From assembly GCF_002940005.1 (NCBI RefSeq), contig NZ_MDEF01000009.1: a stretch of 64,000 bases of DNA. The stretch is one strand, 5' to 3'. The notes under the pieces are model-generated. The model worked only from the letters and a program-made list of their open reading frames with translations, ran no database searches and was not told where the DNA came from. Source of the DNA: Xanthomonas hortorum. Lineage in GTDB: Bacteria; Pseudomonadota; Gammaproteobacteria; Xanthomonadales; Xanthomonadaceae. A program made the position numbers and the translations under genes. Below are positions 27,614 through 37,051 of this stretch, piece by piece; positions within the stretch are counted from its first letter, which is position 1; every line of letters begins with the position of its first letter.

Positions 27614-27873
27614 GGACTGAGATAACCATCGCCACCGGTGGGGTGTCAACCCTTGCGCGTGAAACGGCCGCGTCCATGTGCAAGTTGCCGTGGGAAACCC
27701 CATCGCAGCAGCATGGTTACCGCTGAAACCGGATCGATGCAGGGCGGAGAGGGACGATGCGGGTCACTAAATGCGCGGCATTCGCGCTGCCGCGCGATGG
27801 TGATCGAACGAGGCGGCATGCGCCGCTGGTATGGTTGGCGACTCATTCTGCTGTGTCATGGAGGCCGCCTGTC

Positions 27874-29583
27874 ATGCGTCGCGTACCTGTCCTGTTGGTG
27901 TCTGTTCTGGTGCTGCTCGCGCCGCCTCTCATCGCCGCGGACCGCATCACCGGGCAGCCGTTTGCGACCCGTTCGGAAGTCATCGCCCCGCATGCGATGG
28001 CGGCCACCTCGCAACCGCTGGCCACACAGATCGCGCTGGATGTGATGAAGAACGGCGGCTCGGCGGTGGATGCGGCGATTGCCGCCAACGCCGCGCTGGG
28101 CCTGATGGAGCCGACCGGCAACGGGGTGGGCGGGGATCTGTTCGCCATCGTCTGGGACCCCAAGACCAGCAAGCTGTATGGCTACAACGGCTCGGGCCGC
28201 TCGCCCAAATCGCTGACCCTGGCCGAGTTGCAGCGTCGCGGGCTGAAGGACATCCCGCCGACCGGCCCGCTGCCGGTGTCGGTACCGGGCGCGGTGGATG
28301 GCTGGTTCGCGCTGCACGAGCGCTTCGGTCGCAAGCCGATGGCACAGAACCTGGCCCCCGCCATTCGCTATGCCCGTGAAGGCCATCCGGTGGCCGAGAC
28401 CATCGCCTATTACTGGGACCGCTCGGTGCCGCGGCTGTCGCAATACCCCGGCTTCAAGGAGCAGTTCACCATCGACGGCCACGCCCCGCGCAAGGGCGAG
28501 CTGTGGAAGAACCCGAACCTCGCGAACACGCTGCAGCAGATCGCCGACGGCGGCCGCGATGCGTTCTACAAGGGCGACATCGCGCGCTCCATCGGCGCCT
28601 ATTTCAAGGCCAATGGCGGCTATCTGAGTTACGAGGATCTGGCCAGCCACACCGGCGAGTGGGTGGAGCCGGTGTCCACCAACTATCGCGGCTACGATGT
28701 GTGGGAGTTACCGCCCAACAGCCAGGGCATCGCCGCGCTGCAGATGCTAAACATCCTGGAAGGCTACGATTTTTCCAAGATTCCCTTCGGTTCGGCCGAG
28801 CATGTGCACCTGTTCACCGAGGCCAAAAAGCTGGTGTTCGCTGATCGCGCGCGTTTCTATGCCGACCCGGCCTTCCAGCCGGTACCGCTGGCCAGGCTGG
28901 TCTCCAAGGACTACGCCGCCCAGCGCCGCGCGCTGATTTCCATGGACAAGGCGCTCAAGGAAGTGCAGCCGGGTACGCCTAAACAACTGGAAGAGGGCGA
29001 CACCATCTACATGACCGTGGCCGATGCCGACGGCATGATGGTGTCGCTGATCCAGTCCAACTATCGCGGCATGGGCAGCGGCATGGCACCGCCGGGGCTG
29101 GGCTTCATCCTGCAGGACCGCGGCGAGATGTTCGTGCTGAAGAAGGACCACCCGAATGGCTACGCGCCGGGCAAGCGGCCGTTCCAGACCATCATCCCCG
29201 CCTTCGTCACCAAGGACGGCAAGCCATGGCTGAGCTTCGGCGTGATGGGCGGGGCGATGCAGCCGCAAGGGCACGTGCAGATCGTGATGAACCTGGTGGA
29301 CTTCCATATGAATCTGCAGGAAGCCGGCGATGCGCCGCGCATCCAGCATGAAGGTTCCACCGAGCCGACCGGCCAGGCCACCGCGATGAGCGACGGCGGC
29401 GAGGTCAATCTGGAAACCGGCTTCTCCTACGACACCATTCGCGGGTTGATGCGCAAGGGCCACCGGGTGATCTTTGCCGACGGCCCGTACGGCGGCTATC
29501 AGGCGATTGCACGCGACCCGGCCAACGGGGTGTATTACGGCGCCTCGGAAAGCCGCAAGGACGGGCAGGCTGCCGGTTACTGA
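27874..29583 (+). CDS. ggt: Gamma-glutamyltransferase family protein (Ntn hydrolase)
   Basis: A 569-residue exported, self-processing enzyme that cleaves gamma-glutamyl bonds such as that of glutathione. The signal peptide is MRRVPVLLVSVLVLLAPPLIAA. MEPTGNGVGGDLF lies in the large-subunit half. The autoprocessing threonine opens DTIYMTVADADG at about residue 377, and the small subunit follows to the end. GGAGG ten bases before the ATG at 27874 fixes the start. It is divergent from the ilv leader region. Related members act on other gamma-glutamyl or cephalosporin substrates, so the exact substrate is open. Confidence 0.9.
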   Translation: MRRVPVLLVSVLVLLAPPLIAADRITGQPFATRSEVIAPHAMAATSQPLATQIALDVMKNGGSAVDAAIAANAALGLMEPTGNGVGGDLFAIVWDPKTSKLYGYNGSGRSPKSLTLAELQRRGLKDIPPTGPLPVSVPGAVDGWFALHERFGRKPMAQNLAPAIRYAREGHPVAETIAYYWDRSVPRLSQYPGFKEQFTIDGHAPRKGELWKNPNLANTLQQIADGGRDAFYKGDIARSIGAYFKANGGYLSYEDLASHTGEWVEPVSTNYRGYDVWELPPNSQGIAALQMLNILEGYDFSKIPFGSAEHVHLFTEAKKLVFADRARFYADPAFQPVPLARLVSKDYAAQRRALISMDKALKEVQPGTPKQLEEGDTIYMTVADADGMMVSLIQSNYRGMGSGMAPPGLGFILQDRGEMFVLKKDHPNGYAPGKRPFQTIIPAFVTKDGKPWLSFGVMGGAMQPQGHVQIVMNLVDFHMNLQEAGDAPRIQHEGSTEPTGQATAMSDGGEVNLETGFSYDTIRGLMRKGHRVIFADGPYGGYQAIARDPANGVYYGASESRKDGQAAGY

Positions 29584-29663
29584 GCAAGCGCTTGCGGGTG
29601 CGTCGCGCTGCTCAACTCCAGCCGCAGCGGGCCGCTAATGAGCGTGATGGATTAGGAATTCCC

Positions 29664-31502
29664 ATGAGCTCGATGCAACCGCCTGACCTGCCGTCGCAAA
29701 CCCGCGCGGCGCTGCTTCCCGATGCGCCGGTCGCCTTGCTGCGGCTATCGGCCGAGGCGTGCGTGGTGGCCTGCAACCGCGCCGGCCTGGACGTCCTGGG
29801 CAAGACCGCCAGCGAGCTGCAAGGCGTGCCGGCGTCGGTGTTATGGGGCTTGAGTGCAGCCGATCTGGTCGGCGAAGAGGGCGTGTGGGCCGCCCCGGGC
29901 GACGATCCGGCCCGGCGCGTGCGCTATGTGCGCGACCGCGAGCATGGCGGCTGGATGCTGTCGCTGCCGCATGTGGAAACCGCGATCTTGCTGCGCGAAG
30001 CCACCCGCCTGGCCGAAGACAGCCGGCCGGTGCCGATCTCGCCACTGCTGCAGCCGTTGGTGGCACGCCTGCAGGCCGAACACGAAGACCGCACCGTGCT
30101 GGAGCGCACCGCACAGGCGCTGGCCGGCTGCGAGCTGGAACTGTTGTTGCCGCCCGGTCTGGCAGAGACCGACATGGGTCGCCGGCTGCAGGCCGGCTTC
30201 GGCAATCTGGCCGAAGCGATCCGCCAGGCGGTGGCGCTGTCGGTGCAGATCGCTGCCGAAGTGCCGCCGCTGGTGGCCGAGAACGACGAGATGGTGCGCC
30301 AGTCGCAGGCACAGACCGAAGCATTGGACGGCGCCCGCACCGCAGTGGAACGGCTGTCGTCCAGCCTGCAGGACGTCAACGCCGATCTGGCACAGGTCAT
30401 CGCGTTGGCCGCCAGCGCCGACGAAAGCGCACGTCAGGGCGTCGCCGCCGCGCACGCGCTGGGCCAGGCCATGCACGAAGTGGAACGCCGCGCCGCGCGT
30501 GCCGGCGAGGTCATCGAAGTCATCGACTCGGTGGCATTCCAGACCAATATCCTGTCGATCAACGCCAGCATCGAAGCGGCGCATGCCGGCGATGCCGGAC
30601 GCGGGTTTGCGGTGGTCGCCACCGAGATCCGCCGCCTGGCCGAACGTGCCGCCGCTGCAGCGCGCGATGTGCGCGCGATCCTGGCCGAAACCAGTGCCGC
30701 AGTGGGCGAGGGTGCCGCCTCCGCACGCGGCACCGAAGCGGTGCTCGATGGCATCACTCGCGTGCTCGGCCAGGCCAGCAGCGCGATGACTACGGTGGCC
30801 GGGCGTATCCAGGCGCAGGACAGCGAGATTCGCGGGATCGAAAGCGCCGTGGATGGCGTTGTCGCGTTGGGGCACAGCAACTTGCAGCACGCCGCACATG
30901 TGGCCGAACGCAGCGAAGCGTTGGAGCGCGGTACCGAAACCCTGCGCGATTGCGTGGGCCTGTTCCGCTTGCCGGCCGACCCGCTGAAGGTGCCCAGGCA
31001 CGCCCGCGTCAATGAACTCGCCGTGGCAACGGCTGGCCGCATCGGCACCGCATTGGCGCAGGCCATCGCACGCGGCCAAATCGACGAAGCCTCGCTATTC
31101 GCACGCACCTACACGCCGATTGCCGGCGTGGAGCCGCCCAAGTTCAGTACCGATTTCGACGTGCTGTGCGATGAGGTATTGCCGGCCTTGCAGGAGCCGC
31201 TGCTGGATGCGCATCCGTGGATCGTGTTCGCCATCTGCGCCAATCCCGACGGTTACGTGCCCACACACAATCTGCGCTTCACCCAGCCGCTGACCGGCGA
31301 TCTCAAGCGCGATCTGGTCGGTAACCGCACCAAGCGCAAATTCACCGACCGTGTCGGCCGCAGCGTCGGCGCGCACACCGACCCGTATCGCCTGCAGGTC
31401 TACCGCCGCGACACCGGCCAGATCATGTTCGACCTGTCGGCGCCGATCTTCGTCGGCCGCAAGCACTGGGGCGGTCTGCGGGTGGGCTACACGCTGGAAT
31501 AG
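29664..31502 (+). CDS. Soluble methyl-accepting chemotaxis protein with C-terminal sensor domain
   Basis: A 612-residue cytoplasmic chemoreceptor: no signal peptide or membrane helix. The N-terminal 110 residues look PAS-like. A long coiled coil leads to the conserved hairpin tip (about residues 287-335), including VAFQTNILSINASIEAAHAG and GRGFAVVATEIRRLAERA. After the signalling domain come about 150 residues with a distinct fold (GYVPTHNLRF, NRTKRKFTDRVGRSVGAHTDP, HWGGLRVGYTLE), likely a Cache/PAS-type ligand module placed C-terminally. It would signal through CheA/CheW, which are not in the window. The ATG at 29664 follows a purine-rich GGATTAGGAA site. Confidence 0.88.
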   Translation: MSSMQPPDLPSQTRAALLPDAPVALLRLSAEACVVACNRAGLDVLGKTASELQGVPASVLWGLSAADLVGEEGVWAAPGDDPARRVRYVRDREHGGWMLSLPHVETAILLREATRLAEDSRPVPISPLLQPLVARLQAEHEDRTVLERTAQALAGCELELLLPPGLAETDMGRRLQAGFGNLAEAIRQAVALSVQIAAEVPPLVAENDEMVRQSQAQTEALDGARTAVERLSSSLQDVNADLAQVIALAASADESARQGVAAAHALGQAMHEVERRAARAGEVIEVIDSVAFQTNILSINASIEAAHAGDAGRGFAVVATEIRRLAERAAAAARDVRAILAETSAAVGEGAASARGTEAVLDGITRVLGQASSAMTTVAGRIQAQDSEIRGIESAVDGVVALGHSNLQHAAHVAERSEALERGTETLRDCVGLFRLPADPLKVPRHARVNELAVATAGRIGTALAQAIARGQIDEASLFARTYTPIAGVEPPKFSTDFDVLCDEVLPALQEPLLDAHPWIVFAICANPDGYVPTHNLRFTQPLTGDLKRDLVGNRTKRKFTDRVGRSVGAHTDPYRLQVYRRDTGQIMFDLSAPIFVGRKHWGGLRVGYTLE

Positions 31503-31511
31503 CTCGCCTCG

Positions 31512-33476
31512 CTACTGGGGCGCAGCCGAAACAGCGGAAGCCGCTGCCGCGCCACCCAATTGCTCGCCGAGAAAGCGTTCGAGAGTGCGATAGAACGTCA
31601 CCTGGTTGGCGTCCTTGTAGAAACCGTGTCCTTCCTTGGGAACAGCCATCCATTGCGGCGCGTTGCCGCTGCGGGTCAGTGCCGCGCGCAAGCTCTTGGC
31701 CTGGGCGAATGGTGCGCGCTCGTCTTCTTCGCCGTGCACCAGCAGCACCGGCACCTTGATGCGATCGGCCAGCATCACCGGCGAGTGCGCGGCCAGCTCG
31801 GCAACGTCGCGGCCGATGGCGCGTTCCAGATAATGCATGCCGTAGTCGCTGCGATTGATGTCGCCCTTGCTGTACATCATCTGCAGATCGTAGATGCCGG
31901 CAACACCGACAGCGCAGCGGAACAACGCCGGTGCCTTGACCTGCACCATCATTGCCGCATACGCACCGAAGCTGGCGCCATAGCTGCAGATGCGCGACTG
32001 ATCGGCGAGCCCCTGGGCAACCGCCCAGCGCACGCCGTCGATCAGGTCGTCCTGGATACGTTCGCCCCACTGGCGATAACCAGCACGCTCGAACCGATTG
32101 CCGCGGCCAAGGCCGCCGCGGTAATTGACCTGCAGCACCAAATATCCACGGCTGGCCAGGAACTGGGCGTCGGTATTGAAGGCCCAGCCATCTCCCTCGG
32201 CATGCGGGCCGCCGTGCGGCAGCAGGATCATCGGCAATGGAGCACCCTTGGCGGCAGCGCCGGGCACGGTGAGTACGCCGTCCAGGTTCAGGCCGTCGCT
32301 GGCCTGAAACGTCACCATGCGGCGCTCGCTCATCTGCGCCGGCTGCAATGCGTTGCGTGCCCTGACGACGAGTTTGAGCGTGTTGCTCGGCCGGTCGAAC
32401 ACGTACCAGGCTCCTGCATCGCGATCGCTGTAGGCCTTGAGCAACAGGCCATTGCCGTCCTCGGTGAAGTTGATGAAATCCACGTATTGACCGGACAAGG
32501 TCTGGCTCAGGCTACGGTGCAGTTGTGCTTCGGCAGCGTCCTGCTCGACATACCGCAGCGTTGGACGCCCCGGTCCCAGCCGTGCGGCAAACGGCGTTTG
32601 CGGCGCCGAGCCCCATTGCAGGTCGTCCACGTCATAGAACGGGTCCGAGGCGAGCACGCTGCGTTGCTGTCCATCGGGGTCGCTGGCGACCAGAGCCGTA
32701 GGGTCACCAGCCTCGTTGTACCAACCATAGACGCGCCCCGGCTGTCGCGCAAAGGCGATCGGGCGCCAGCTCGCCTGCACCTGGGGCATCGGCGACCAGC
32801 CGTTGCCCGCACGCCGGAACAACAGCGAGTTGTCGTTGTCGTCGGTGCCATATGCGTACTGCGGCACGCCATCGTGGTCGAGGACGAACCTCAGATCGGG
32901 CACGTCGATGTCGGCCATCAAGCGATGCGTAGTCGTGGTCGCGTCGACGTCGTAGAGCATCGAGTGGCGCGAATCCAGCGACAGACGCCGCATGTAGAAA
33001 TGGCCGTTGCGACGACTGGGCAGGCCCTCGATGTAGCCGAACCCGCGCTCCAGCCCCGCGTTGCGGGTGCTCTGCAGATAGCCGTATACGTAGCGCTGAT
33101 TGCTGCCGTCCAGGTCGGTGGCGATGATCTCGCCCATCGGCATGGGCTCTTCCAGCGAGCCGAGCTTGCGCCCCTTGCCGATCACCAGGCGACGCTCACT
33201 GACCCAGGCGATGCGCACCGGCAGTTCGTAGCGCGGCAGGCGCAGCATCGTGGTGGATTGCATGTCGGCGATGCGGTAAACCACCAACGCGTAATTGCCG
33301 TCCCCTAGTTCCGCACTGACCGCCAGATGCTTGCCATCGGGCGACATGGAGGGCGAGGAGATTGGGCCCGACTCGACGAAAGCTTCCACCGGCGGCGGGG
33401 ACGCAGCCAGTGCGCCACCGCTCAGCACTCCCAGCAGCATCGCCGCTGCCCAGGCACACCATTGCATCCGTTGCAT
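31512..33476 (-). CDS. S9-family prolyl oligopeptidase / dipeptidyl aminopeptidase
   Basis: A 654-residue exported serine peptidase. The signal peptide ends near residue 25 (LSGGALAA), a seven-bladed propeller follows (about 30-390, with SMSPDGKHLAVSA as a TolB-like blade), then an alpha/beta-hydrolase domain. The triad is visible: Ser about 503 in GASFGAYAA, Asp about 584 in HGEEDERAP, His about 617 in KEGHGFYK. It acts on short peptides in the periplasm. The gene is convergent with the chemoreceptor gene (9 bases between stops). Confidence 0.92.
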   Translation of the reverse strand: MQRMQWCAWAAAMLLGVLSGGALAASPPPVEAFVESGPISSPSMSPDGKHLAVSAELGDGNYALVVYRIADMQSTTMLRLPRYELPVRIAWVSERRLVIGKGRKLGSLEEPMPMGEIIATDLDGSNQRYVYGYLQSTRNAGLERGFGYIEGLPSRRNGHFYMRRLSLDSRHSMLYDVDATTTTHRLMADIDVPDLRFVLDHDGVPQYAYGTDDNDNSLLFRRAGNGWSPMPQVQASWRPIAFARQPGRVYGWYNEAGDPTALVASDPDGQQRSVLASDPFYDVDDLQWGSAPQTPFAARLGPGRPTLRYVEQDAAEAQLHRSLSQTLSGQYVDFINFTEDGNGLLLKAYSDRDAGAWYVFDRPSNTLKLVVRARNALQPAQMSERRMVTFQASDGLNLDGVLTVPGAAAKGAPLPMILLPHGGPHAEGDGWAFNTDAQFLASRGYLVLQVNYRGGLGRGNRFERAGYRQWGERIQDDLIDGVRWAVAQGLADQSRICSYGASFGAYAAMMVQVKAPALFRCAVGVAGIYDLQMMYSKGDINRSDYGMHYLERAIGRDVAELAAHSPVMLADRIKVPVLLVHGEEDERAPFAQAKSLRAALTRSGNAPQWMAVPKEGHGFYKDANQVTFYRTLERFLGEQLGGAAAASAVSAAPQ

Positions 33477-33541
33477 TTGCGTCGTCCAGTTTATTTCACT
33501 GAACGATAACGAAATGGCACTGGCGGTGACAAGTGGGCGAC

Positions 33542-33569
33542 GAAAAAAAAAGCCGCCGAAATCGGCGGC
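33542..33569 (-). terminator. Terminator downstream of the TonB receptor gene
   Basis: On the minus strand GCCGCC-GATTTC-GGCGGC is followed by a run of ten T. It lies about 195 bases beyond the receptor stop and is the only terminator signal there. Confidence 0.85.
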
Positions 33570-33763
33570 AGGGGAGAGAGCAGGTTTCTTGTTTTAGTGA
33601 CTGCAGGCTAGCGTGGAAATGTCCTCGCATGCCGCCATCGCCGTGCTGCGTGCCAAGCGGCCCGCTACGTGTCAGCACTGGCATAAACACAACGACGCCG
33701 GAAGGCGGCCGTTGTGACGACACAGATGTCCAGACAGTGGATCAGCGCGTCAACGGCGGCGGA

Positions 33764-36561
33764 TCAGAAGCGCTGGGTGTATTGCAGGTAGCTGTAGCGC
33801 CCCGGAATGGCATAGGCCGAATCGAACGAGTTGGCAGAGGCGCTGCGCGCTACCGGCGGGTCGCGGTCGAAGACGTTGTTCAAGCCCACACGCACGGTGG
33901 CATTCCACGGCAATTGATAAGACACCTGCATGTCGTTGAAGGCAGTCGCCGCGACGTGGCGATAGTTGCCGTTGTCATCCAGCTCCGAGTCGTCGTCCTT
34001 CATGCCCGAGTAGTAACGCACGGCCCAGTTAGCGGCCAGATTGCCGTAGCTCCAGTCCAGGGTGAGCGTGCCGCGCGTGCGCCAGTTCGGGTTGTCGGTG
34101 TGGTAGATGCCGTTGTAGCTTTCCCACGCCGAGGTGTCTTCCTGCTTCTGCTCGTTGACGGCCACGTAGGTCGAATCCAGCGTGAGCATGAACTGGCCGA
34201 TCGCCGTTTCCGGCAACTTGTAGCGCACGGTGAAGTCGTAGCCTTGCATGCGCTGCTCGCCAACGTTCACCGGCTGGATCACCAGGCCGGTGATGGCGCC
34301 GGTGGCATCGCGTGTGACCAGATCGCAGAACGCCGAGACGTTGAACTCGTAGCACTGCGAGAGGATCTGGTTGGCGCTGAATTCGGTGATGGCATCGGTG
34401 ATCTTGATCTTCCACCAGTCCAGCGACAGATCCAGGCCTTGCACCGCGGCGGGGCTGTAGACGAAACCGAGCGTGGTGTTCTTGGATTTTTCCGGCTGCA
34501 GGTTGGCGTTGCTGGTGTAGGTGAATGGATAGATGGTCTGGCCGGAGTTGCCGTTGGCGCTGTTGTATTCGGCGACGTAGTTCGCTGGTACGCCACTGCT
34601 TGCACATGCCGCGGCAATCGCGCTGGTATAGGACGTGCTGTTGGTCGAGCAGGGATCCGAATACGTATCGAAGCTGTCTGACGCGCCCAGGTACAGATTT
34701 TCGATCGATGGCGCGCGGAAACCGGTGGCGTAGTTGCCACGAATCAACAGGTCGGCGACAGGTTTCCACTTGAAACCTAACTTGCTGTTGGTGGTGCTGC
34801 CGAAGGTGTTGTAGTCGGAGTAACGCACCGCTGCGCTCAACTCCAGCAATTGCGCACCGGCCATATCTTTCAATAGTGGAATCGCCACTTCGGTGTAGTA
34901 GTCGTTGAGCGTGTACGCGCCGGAAGTCGGGGTGAACGCATTGCCCGAGGTATAGCCGGCTGAGATCAACGCATCCGGCGAGGAGAAGCCGCTTTCTTCG
35001 CGATGTTCAACGCCGGCCGCAAAGCGCATCCAACCGGCGGCAAGTTCGAACAAGTCGCCGGTGATGTTGGCGGTCACGCTGCTGTTCTTGTACTGATAGG
35101 TGTTGTGCGCGGTGAACAGGATGTAGTCCAGCATTTCCTGGGTCACGCCGCCTGCCGGCGACAAGGGATTGAACGGCACGCAGCCGGTGATCACCGCGCC
35201 GCCACTGTCCAGGCACGACAGGGTGCCGTTGACGATGCCGGATGCACCGAGTGCATTGCCGAGGTTGAGCAGATTGACATCGCCATACTGCGTTTCGGTC
35301 TGGTCGGTCTGGTTGTGCGCAAAGCCGACGTCCCAACTCAACTGCCTATCCGCGAATTGAAAGTCGCCTTCCAGCCCGGCATAGACGTGCGAGGTCTTGA
35401 CGTCCTGCTGATAGGTGCGCGCGAACTCGGTCAGCCGATGCGACCAACCCACATCGCGCCCATCGCCGCCGTAGGCACTGTTGTACGGGTTGTAGTAACT
35501 GTCGCCACTCATCAGGATGCCGGTGTTGACCGAGGCCAGCGGAAAGCCGGCCAACTGCTGCGAGGATTGGCGGCGGTTGTAGAGTCCGTCGAACTTGAAA
35601 CGCACGTTGTCGGTGAGGGCGTAGTTGCCTTGCGCATAGAGCGCATCGCGCTTCTGCGGCGTGACCAGATAATTGTCCTTGGCGTAGTTGTAGCTGTACT
35701 CGGAGGTGTTGAAGGCGGTGTATTGATCCAGTCCGTAGCGTGGGTAGTTGCTGTCGCCGCTGGCGGTTGCGCTGCCGGCAGCACCGTCCACGCACCGCTG
35801 TTGCCATCTGCACGTAGACGGCCGCTGGCCGAATAGCTGCTGTAGGCGGACGAACCGGCGCCGTACACCGGCTCGGCCGAGATCTCGCGGTCGCCTGCCA
35901 TCACCGCATCTTCGGTGACGCTGGACAGTCCGATCACCAGATTGCCGTGCTCGCTCGTGGCGCCCACAGTGGCATCGAACGAGGTGCGTTGACCGTCGCC
36001 CTGGCCGTACTGGCCGACATAGGCGTTGACTTCGGCACCATCGAAATCGCTGCGCGTGATGATGTTGACCACGCCGGCAATCGCATCGGAGCCATAGATC
36101 GACGAGGCGCCGTCCTTGAGCACTTCCACGCGTTCGACGATTGCCGAGGGAATGGTGTTGAGATCCACCGAGCCGGACAGGCCCGACACCCAGCGCCGCC
36201 CGTTGACCAGCACCAAGGTGCGCGATGTGCCGAGATTGCGCAGGCTCACCGTGGCCGAGCCATCGCCGCCGTTATTGACGGTGGAGTTCATCGTTGCGCC
36301 GTTGGAGGGAATGCGCTTGAGCACATCGGCCACCGAGGTCAGGCCCTGTTTTTCGATGTCCTGTCGCGTGAGCACCAGCACCGGTTGCGAATTTTCCACA
36401 TCGACCGAGCGGATGCGCGAGCCGGTGACTTCGATCTTGTCCAGGTTGGTCGGACTCTTATCGGTCTCTTCCTGGGCCACAGCACTATTGGTGACGCACA
36501 GGCCAATGGCGATCGCGAGCGAGCCCCGACGCAGGGTCGGGTGGAGCATGGGCATATTCAT
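33764..36561 (-). pseudogene. TonB-dependent receptor (Oar-like), frameshifted
   Basis: The 5' part reads from an ATG at 36561 with a signal peptide (ending NSAVAQE) and the plug domain (DKIEVTGSRIRSVD, VLVNGRRWVSG, VLKDGASSIYGSDAIAGV). At about 35765-35785 the frame changes by one base: the upstream frame runs into unrelated sequence, while the barrel continues in another frame from GSATASGDSNYPRYG to the C-terminal YSYLQYTQRF. Joined, the protein would be about 930 residues, the normal length, and it is a paralogue of the receptor at 42743. One deleted base explains it. Whether it is a real mutation or a sequencing error cannot be told from the sequence. Nothing else in the frame is broken, which suggests a recent change. 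Confidence 0.85.
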
Positions 36562-36841
36562 GTGTACGGCGGTTCCCGGTAGAGGAGGAGCGAGGCGATT
36601 CCCGTTGAATGACACCGCCGTGTCATGCGATTTCATCTGCATGACACGAAGGCTTAGCGGGAATTTAACGAGCGGGTATCACCACGGTTTTTCGCGAATC
36701 GGCGCCTTGTTGCGGCGCAACGCGCGCAATGCGTGGACGCGCCATGCAGTGCCGGCGCATCGATGCGCGTGTGCCGCATTGACCTGCGATGACGTGCGCG
36801 GACACATGCCGCGAGCGGGTGCGATGTGGTTTAATCGCCGC

Positions 36842-36924
36842 CGAAGTGGGGGTACCGCAGCGCGCTGCGGTTGAGATAGTCCCTTCGAACCTGATCCGGT
36901 TGATACCGGCGTAGGGAAGCTTCG
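36842..36924 (+). ncRNA. TPP (thi-box) riboswitch upstream of thiC
   Basis: It begins with CGAAGTGGGGGTACC, continues TTGAGATAGTCCCTTCGAACCTGATC and CGGTTGATACCGGCGTAGGGAAG, and closes with CTTCG, which pairs with the first CGAAG. These are the conserved thi-box blocks in order, ending 127 bases before thiC. Binding of thiamine pyrophosphate would reduce thiC expression. The usual CTGAGA block has a T in its first position. Confidence 0.95.
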
Positions 36925-36988
36925 TTAGATGCGATGGTCCGTGCGTTGCACGGGCACTCTGCCATTGAGCGCCGCCGCTTCGTCCGCA

Positions 36989-37037
36989 CTGCGAATCCTT
37001 CGCAGAGCCAGCGCCGTTGGTGCTGGTTTTCCAGCAC
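36989..37037 (+). promoter_or_regulatory. Likely riboswitch expression platform
   Basis: Two perfect 7-bp hairpins follow the thi box: CTGCGAA-TCC-TTCGCAG (36989-37005) and GTGCTGG-TTTT-CCAGCAC (37020-37037). The second ends three bases before the thiC ribosome site AGGACG. No T-run follows, so translational control is more likely than termination. Confidence 0.55.
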
Positions 37038-37051
37038 ACAGGACGAACGCC

